Assembly: GCA_016699835.1 (NCBI GenBank)
Contig: CP064987.1
Coordinates: 2,232,001-2,296,000, forward strand
DNA: 64,000 bases
Origin: Phycisphaerales bacterium
GTDB taxonomy: Bacteria; Planctomycetota; Phycisphaerae; Phycisphaerales; UBA1924
Direction of reading: 5' to 3'
A model generated the notes under the pieces. The model saw only the letters and a program-made list of their open reading frames with translations, did no database searches and had not been told where the DNA came from. How positions within the stretch are numbered: position 1 is the first letter of the stretch; every line of letters starts with the position of its first letter. Below, one piece after another: positions 59,500 through 64,000 of this stretch. The position numbers and the translations under genes are program-made.

Positions 59500-60015
59500 A
59501 TGCCGCCACGCGACGACACCTTCGACACCCGCTTTCGCCACTGGCTCCTCGCGATCCTGCGCGTGGGCCTGGGCGGTCTCTTCATTTTCGCGGCGTCCAT
59601 GAAACTCTCGAACCCGCAGGCGGCCTTCGACGCCGTCAACGCCTTCAAGTTCGAGATCGCCGGCCGCCCCTTGCCCGAGCATCTCGCCCATCTCGCCGCG
59701 TTCGCCCTCCCCTGGGCCGAACTCATCGCCGGCGTCTGTCTGATCGTTGGCCTCTGGACCCGCGCTGCCGCCGCGACCATTCTCGTGCTTCTCGGACTCT
59801 TCACCTTCCTGATCGTCTCGGCCCTCTCGCGTGGGCTTGATGTGAAGTGCTCCTGCTTCGGCAAGGTCGAGTTCCCCTGCACCGGCGGCATCGGCACCTG
59901 CCACATCATCCGCAACTCGGTCCTGATCCTCTGGACGCTGATCGTGCTGGGCTTCGGGGCCGGGGCGGCATCGATCGACCGGTCGACCGCCCGCCGGGCC
60001 GCGGAACGTGATTGA
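59500..60015 (+). CDS. MauE/DoxX-family membrane protein
   Basis: 171 residues from ATG 59500. Four membrane helices (about 15-33, 63-85, 91-110, 135-155). Helix 1 has the DoxX-type word LGGLFIFAASMKL, and the loop after helix 3 has CSCFGKVEFPCTGG, a Cys-rich motif typical of MauE-like proteins thought to support disulfide or thiol chemistry. The order DUF1573, rhodanese, MauE points to a sulfur/thiol module in the envelope. Confidence 0.88.
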   Translation: MPPRDDTFDTRFRHWLLAILRVGLGGLFIFAASMKLSNPQAAFDAVNAFKFEIAGRPLPEHLAHLAAFALPWAELIAGVCLIVGLWTRAAAATILVLLGLFTFLIVSALSRGLDVKCSCFGKVEFPCTGGIGTCHIIRNSVLILWTLIVLGFGAGAASIDRSTARRAAERD

Positions 60016-60161
60016 AAAGTCACATGTTTCGACACCGCGATTGGTGGATGTTCGGTCTATGATCTCGACCCGTCGCCCGAGGGTGGCCTGGCGTATCCAG
60101 GCCGCGGCACCTCGGGCCGAACCGACCACGACGGAGCCCGCCAGCGAGCGGGACGAGTTCC

Positions 60162-60404
60162 ATGAGCAAGTTCACGCGTTTCACGCCCACCCAGAAGTCC
60201 CGCATCGCCCACACCTCCACCGAGGGCACCGCCTTCGTGGACTGGAAGGATGTCGAGGGCCTGCGGAAGTTCATGAGCCCCAACGGCAAGATCCTCGGTC
60301 GCAAGCGCAACAGCGCCTCGGCCCGCGAGCAGCGGATGCTCAGCCAGGCCGTCAAGCGGGCGCGCTTCATGGCCCTCCTGCCGTACACCTCGGCGACGCT
60401 CTAA
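60162..60404 (+). CDS. rpsR: Small ribosomal subunit protein bS18
   Basis: 80 residues from ATG 60162. The bS18 core is clear: DWKDVEGLRKFMSPNGKIL, then RKRNSASAREQRMLSQAVKRA and RFMALLPYTS. It binds the platform of the 30S subunit with bS6. Usually encoded between rpsF and rplI; here those genes are absent, and it is followed by an unrelated reductase. Confidence 0.95.
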   Translation: MSKFTRFTPTQKSRIAHTSTEGTAFVDWKDVEGLRKFMSPNGKILGRKRNSASAREQRMLSQAVKRARFMALLPYTSATL

Positions 60405-60431
60405 GCCTTTCCGTTCGGCGATCGCACGCCG

Positions 60432-60932
60432 ATGCGCGCGCACAGCGAATATCCAGCCCTTATTGACGTGGCCAGGGCCGCACGCCCGGTCTCGCGCGGG
60501 GACGCTATGCGCCTGGTGGTGGACCTGCTCTGGCGCGCGTTCGGCGGCGAGTCGCGCTGGTCGTGGGTCGGTTTCTATGAGCGAGCGCCCGGCGGCGAGG
60601 CGGAGATGGTGCTCGTCTGCCGAGAGCCCAAGCCCGCGTGCTCGCCGATCGGGTTGCATGGCATGTGCGGCAAGGGGCTCCTGACGAAACACGCGCTCGT
60701 GATCGATGACGTGCGCACGCTGGGCGAGAACTATGTCGCGTGCGATCCGCGGGATCTGTCGGAGTTGGTCGTGCCGGTGATCGGGGCGGATGGCGCGTGC
60801 GATGCCGTGCTTGATGCGGACTCGTTCGAGGTGGGCGCGTTCACGCGGGAGGACGCGGCCGGGTGCTGGGCGCTGATGCACGCGGCGGGATTGGTCGCTG
60901 GCGAGAGGCCCGAGATCGAGCGGGTGTATTGA
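60432..60932 (+). CDS. msrC: Free methionine-(R)-sulfoxide reductase (GAF-type)
   Basis: 166 residues from ATG 60432. GAF fold with all three redox Cys of the fRMsr family: Cys70 in REPKPAC, Cys79 in GMCGKG and Cys104 in YVACDP. SELVVPVIG and AVLDADS are also family words, and WSWVGFY matches the N-terminal strand. It reduces free Met-R-sulfoxide using thioredoxin. Together with the damaged MsrB at 46663 this gives the window two R-type methionine repair genes. Confidence 0.92.
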   Translation: MRAHSEYPALIDVARAARPVSRGDAMRLVVDLLWRAFGGESRWSWVGFYERAPGGEAEMVLVCREPKPACSPIGLHGMCGKGLLTKHALVIDDVRTLGENYVACDPRDLSELVVPVIGADGACDAVLDADSFEVGAFTREDAAGCWALMHAAGLVAGERPEIERVY

Positions 60933-60933
60933 T

Positions 60934-60982
60934 GTAGAAAGTAGTAGGCACAGGCGGGACGCTCCCCTCCCTGTGCCACAAG
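60934..60982. repeat. REP-like palindrome, CACAGGCGGGACG copy
   Basis: GTAGAAAGTAGTAG, then GGCACAGGCGGGACG, a short insertion, and CTGTGCCACAAG. Located directly after the stop of the free-Met reductase. Confidence 0.75.
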
Positions 60983-60994
60983 AGCAAGTAGGTT

Positions 60995-61735
60995 TCAGAA
61001 GTCCGGCGGCGATTCGATGGTTACTCGTTCCGTTGTTGTGGGATCGGTGAACTCCAGGCGCGTGGCGTGGAGGTGCAATCGTGGCGCGGGATCGGCGGGG
61101 TTGTAGAGGCGATCGCCGACGATGGGCGTGCCGAGGCCGCCGGGGCTCCAATGTTCAGTATTAGGCATGTCTGAGAGTGCATCACGCGCGAAGGCGCAGT
61201 GGACGCGGAGTTGGTGCGACCTGCCGGTGATCGGGCGGAGTTCGAGGCGTGTGTGTGGACTTCCGAAGGAAGACTCTTCGCCGATCGTTCGCCAGAGGGT
61301 GATGGATTCCTTTCCATGGATGGGATCGATGATCTGGCGCGGGCGGTGGTCGATGTCGGGGCGGATGGGGAGCCGGATCTCGTTCCAGTCGATGTCGGCT
61401 CGGTTGTTGTCGCTCACGTCGTGCGGCTTCGGTGTGCCATGGACGAGGGCGATGTAGCGCTTATTGGTCTCGCGGCGTTCGAACTGGGCGGAGAGGGCGC
61501 GCTGGGATTCTGGGGTGAGCGCCACGAGAAGGATGCCCGAGGTCTCCATGTCGAGGCGGTGGACGGTGAGGGGGCCGGTTGCGTGCGGGAAGTGAGCGCG
61601 GACGCGTTCGACGGCACAATCGGCGATGGTCTTGCCAGGGACGCTAAGCAGACCCGGCGGTTTGTTGATGGCCACCCACGCGGGGGTTTGCCAGGGGTCG
61701 AGGGCGAGGACTCGGATCGGTTGCGGCGTGGTCAT
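60995..61735 (-). CDS. RluA-family RNA pseudouridine synthase
   Basis: 246 residues from ATG 61735. Catalytic motif HRLDMETSG (Asp), preceded by VAINKPPGLLSVPG and followed by KRYIALVHG, LRPITGRSHQLRVH and GTPIVGDRLYNP. It lacks an N-terminal S4 domain, as in RluA or TruC-type members, so it acts on tRNA or rRNA as a compact enzyme. The target cannot be assigned from sequence. Divergent from the TolB-like gene with a gap of about 70 bases. Confidence 0.93.
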   Translation of the reverse strand: MTTPQPIRVLALDPWQTPAWVAINKPPGLLSVPGKTIADCAVERVRAHFPHATGPLTVHRLDMETSGILLVALTPESQRALSAQFERRETNKRYIALVHGTPKPHDVSDNNRADIDWNEIRLPIRPDIDHRPRQIIDPIHGKESITLWRTIGEESSFGSPHTRLELRPITGRSHQLRVHCAFARDALSDMPNTEHWSPGGLGTPIVGDRLYNPADPAPRLHLHATRLEFTDPTTTERVTIESPPDF

Positions 61736-61804
61736 GGGCGGAAAAACGTGGGGTCGAACGGGAGATTGTGTGGTCCTGATCGCGTGGACCACGCATAATT
61801 GGGG

Positions 61805-63091
61805 ATGAAGACACGGATGATTGTCGCCGTCCTCGCGGGGACGTGCGTGGGCCGAGCCGCGTTGTCGCAGCTTTCTTCGGAGGGTGCGCCTCCCGCACCG
61901 ACGGTTGATTGGCGCCAGGCCGAGAGCGCGATGCTCGGCGAGCCGGTGCAGTTGACATTTCCGGAGCGATTTGCCAAGGCCGGTGAGGCGTACTTCTCGC
62001 CGGATGGCCGACGCGTGATCTTCCAGGCGGTGGCGGCACCCAAGGAGGGTGAAACAGCCGATCCGTTCTATGCGATGTACGTCGCGGACCTTTCGCGGAA
62101 CGTCGAGGGCAGGGCCTTCGCGCTCGAGAACATCCGGCGCGTGAGTCCGGCCGGCTCGGCGAACACGTGCGGGTGGTTCGATCCGGTGCGTCCCGACGAG
62201 GTGATCTTCGGGAGCACGCTCGTCAAGCCCAGCGACGATCAGAAATCGGGATTCCAGGTTGGGACGCGCAAGTACCAGTGGATGTTTCCGTCGGAGATGG
62301 AGATCGTGCTGGCGCACCTGACGGCGGACGACGCGCCGGTGGCGACGCCGACTGCGATGTTCGCGCTTCCCAACTATGACGCGGAGTGCTCGTTCTCGAG
62401 CGATGGGCGATTTGTGCTGTACACGCACGTGGAGGACGCGCCGAAGGATTTGCCCGAGGGGACGCCCCATCGCTCGGATGGAAATATTTATATCTATGAC
62501 ACGGTGACACGTGTGCAGCACCCGATCGTGGTGGCGCCGGGGTACGACGGCGGGCCATTCTTTTCGCCCGATGGGAAGTCGATCTGCTATCGCTCGGATC
62601 GCGCGGGGAATGACCTCCTGCAAATCTATGTCGCGGACCTGAAGTTCGAGAAGGACGCGGGCGGGAGCCTGATCCCCGTGGGCGTTGAGCGTGAGTATCA
62701 ACTGACGAACAACGAGCACGTGAACTGGTGCCCGTACTGGCACCCGAGCGGGAAGTACCTTGTGTATGGCACGAGCGAGGTGGGGCACTTCAACTATGAG
62801 GTGTTCGCGATCGGCGTGGACCGCGAGGCGATGGCGAAGGCCGCGGAAACGACGATCGAGGGGCAGACGGTGGACGCGACGAGCGCGTGGCACGCGCGTG
62901 TGACGCACGCGCCGGGGGCGGACATCCTGCCGGCGTTCTCGACGGATGGGACGCTCATGATGTGGACGGCGCAGCGCGGGGCGGATGGGAAGGGGCACCC
63001 CTCGAGCCAGTTGTGGATCGCGCGGTGGCGCGTGCCGAGTTCGTTGACGCCTCGAGATGTGCTGCGGGATGCGTCACTGGGTGGGCATTGA
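61805..63091 (+). CDS. Exported TolB-like (PD40) propeller protein
   Basis: 428 residues from ATG 61805; the preceding GGGG is too close to be a normal ribosome site, so the start is tentative. Signal ends near ALSQ (residue about 24). Blades carry the PD40 words YFSPDGRRVIFQA, CSFSSDGRFVLYT, FFSPDGKSICYRSD, YWHPSGKYLVYG and AFSTDGTLMMW. A binding or scaffolding role in the periplasm is likely. There are no peptidase residues and no dockerin. Confidence 0.88.
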   Translation: MKTRMIVAVLAGTCVGRAALSQLSSEGAPPAPTVDWRQAESAMLGEPVQLTFPERFAKAGEAYFSPDGRRVIFQAVAAPKEGETADPFYAMYVADLSRNVEGRAFALENIRRVSPAGSANTCGWFDPVRPDEVIFGSTLVKPSDDQKSGFQVGTRKYQWMFPSEMEIVLAHLTADDAPVATPTAMFALPNYDAECSFSSDGRFVLYTHVEDAPKDLPEGTPHRSDGNIYIYDTVTRVQHPIVVAPGYDGGPFFSPDGKSICYRSDRAGNDLLQIYVADLKFEKDAGGSLIPVGVEREYQLTNNEHVNWCPYWHPSGKYLVYGTSEVGHFNYEVFAIGVDREAMAKAAETTIEGQTVDATSAWHARVTHAPGADILPAFSTDGTLMMWTAQRGADGKGHPSSQLWIARWRVPSSLTPRDVLRDASLGGH

Positions 63092-63127
63092 GTGGTGAGC
63101 GCGGCGTGGAGCCGTATGTTGAAAGAA

Positions 63128-63167
63128 GTAGAAAAAAGAGGCACAGGCGGTACGCCTGTGCCACGAG
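63128..63167. repeat. REP-like palindrome, GGCACAGGCG/CGCCTGTGCC
   Basis: Perfect ten-pair palindrome GGCACAGGCGGTACGCCTGTG plus CC, followed by ACGAG and preceded by GTAGAAAAAAGA. Best-preserved copy of the family, between two genes pointing towards each other. Confidence 0.85.
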
Positions 63168-63195
63168 TGGTGGTAGATTGCGCGATGCGATCGGC

Positions 63196-64000
63196 TCAGC
63201 AGCCGGTTGAGAATGAGCCGAGGTAGTAGAGCAGATCGTCGATGGTGACGCCGCCGTCGGGGGTGCCGGTGGTGGTGCCGTTGTCGATGTCGGCGATGGT
63301 GGTGCCGGCACTGAAGGCGCCGAGGAAGTAGAGGAGGTCGTCGATGGTGGTGCCGCCATCGGGGATTCCGGCTCCGGAGCCATTGTCCATGTCGGCGACG
63401 CAGGCGGGCGGGCACCCGAGATCGCCGCAGAAGAGGACGGCTCTCGCGGGCGCGGAGCGGGCGAGGCCGGCGGTCGCGCCTGGGTCTTCGATTTCCCATT
63501 GGAAGAAGTACTCGGTTCCCAAGAGTCGGCCGTTGGGCGCGATGGGCCAGTGGACGGTGCCGACGCCGGCGTTGTCGCCGGTTGCGGGCAGGGTGATGGA
63601 GCCGAGCGTGTCGTCGGCGTCGATGATGCCGGCGATCGGAGGTTTGGTGGAGATGAGGAGTCGCGCGGTGGCGCCGGGGAGCGCGCCGGAGAGGCCGATC
63701 TTGAAATCGCTGTTGCCGACGAAGGGTGGCGTGGCGGCGATGATGGTGGGGATGCCGCCGGTGCCCGCGGTGCCGCCGGCGAGGATCTGGACGCGCTCCT
63801 GCGGGCGCTCTGACCAGAGCGAGGCGGAGTCGAAGGGGAAGATTCCATCGCGGACGCGGGCGTCGGTGAGTCCGTTCTGGAGGAAGTCCTGGATGGCGGG
63901 GGCGACCTGGGGCGGGACGTTGACCTGCTGCATGAGCGGGTCCTGGTTGTTTTGGAACTGGGGCGCGGCGCCAGGGGCGCGGGCGTAGAACTGGATGACC
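63196..64000 (-). CDS. GC-type dockerin protein, N-terminus beyond window
   Basis: The frame is open from the right edge (VIQFYARAPGAAPQFQNN at the edge) to the stop at 63196, so about 267 C-terminal residues are seen. A beta-rich, FnIII-like domain (about the middle, FKIGLSGALPGATARLLI then YFFQWEIEDPG) precedes a 68-residue GC-dockerin that starts CVADMDNGSG and ends STGC. The nature of the N-terminal module cannot be told. Confidence 0.85.
   Translation of the reverse strand, partial: VIQFYARAPGAAPQFQNNQDPLMQQVNVPPQVAPAIQDFLQNGLTDARVRDGIFPFDSASLWSERPQERVQILAGGTAGTGGIPTIIAATPPFVGNSDFKIGLSGALPGATARLLISTKPPIAGIIDADDTLGSITLPATGDNAGVGTVHWPIAPNGRLLGTEYFFQWEIEDPGATAGLARSAPARAVLFCGDLGCPPACVADMDNGSGAGIPDGGTTIDDLLYFLGAFSAGTTIADIDNGTTTGTPDGGVTIDDLLYYLGSFSTGC

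Overview
The window is GC-rich chromosomal DNA from a planctomycete, most likely of the class Phycisphaerae. The main evidence is twelve secreted proteins that all end in the same 68-residue double-repeat domain (the GC-type dockerin: Cys, Ca-loop-like repeat, second repeat, Gly-Cys-stop). Planctomycete-style prepilin-like proteins, DUF1573 and DUF3568 proteins, and frequent GTG/TTG starts agree with this. No tRNA, rRNA, CRISPR array, transposase or phage gene was found.

Layout. 1-8.96 kb is mostly housekeeping: a truncated FtsX/MacB-type ABC permease, a DUF3568-like lipoprotein, an Nfu N-domain protein translationally coupled to MutY, a secreted peptidyl-arginine/agmatine-deiminase-like protein with a GC-dockerin, the c-di-AMP pair CdaA-CdaR, and an orphan atpA. 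9.1-35.8 kb is an island of ten co-oriented GC-dockerin genes. They carry PA14, LamG-like, propeller, periplasmic-binding-like, PQQ sugar dehydrogenase plus cytochrome c, phosphodiesterase, FG-GAP and Ig-like modules. Two prepilin-like genes, a methyltransferase-like gene and a fibronectin-like gene are interspersed.

35.9-50.9 kb returns to cell functions: a sugar epimerase, family 4 uracil-DNA glycosylase, a phosphatase/kinase pair, an amidase, TrmL, a CxxC-less thioredoxin-like protein, a HAF-repeat protein with a PEP-CTERM-like tail, a frameshifted lipoprotein MsrB, SerA, UppP and a SpoU-type methyltransferase. A dense patch of tandem and inverted DNA repeats lies at 46.1-46.7 kb. 51.1-52.4 kb is a visibly AT-richer islet with two small immunity-like genes around a degenerate 21-bp repeat array.

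52.5-64 kb holds a MEMO-family protein, a HAD phosphatase, a dihydrouridine synthase with an in-frame repeat insertion, a DUF1573-rhodanese-MauE redox/sulfur-type module, bS18, a free-methionine sulfoxide reductase, an RluA-type pseudouridine synthase, a TolB-like propeller and a truncated GC-dockerin protein.

The most interesting signal is the GC-dockerin battery itself: diverse extracellular modules share one C-terminal tag with an invariant first and last Cys, next to pilin-like genes and without any visible cohesin or sorting enzyme. Secondary signals are a poly-G tract that puts the MsrB active site out of frame, a dispersed element found both between genes and in frame inside dus, four unrelated arrays that all have a 21-bp period, facing 8-bp arrays, and two REP-like palindrome families.
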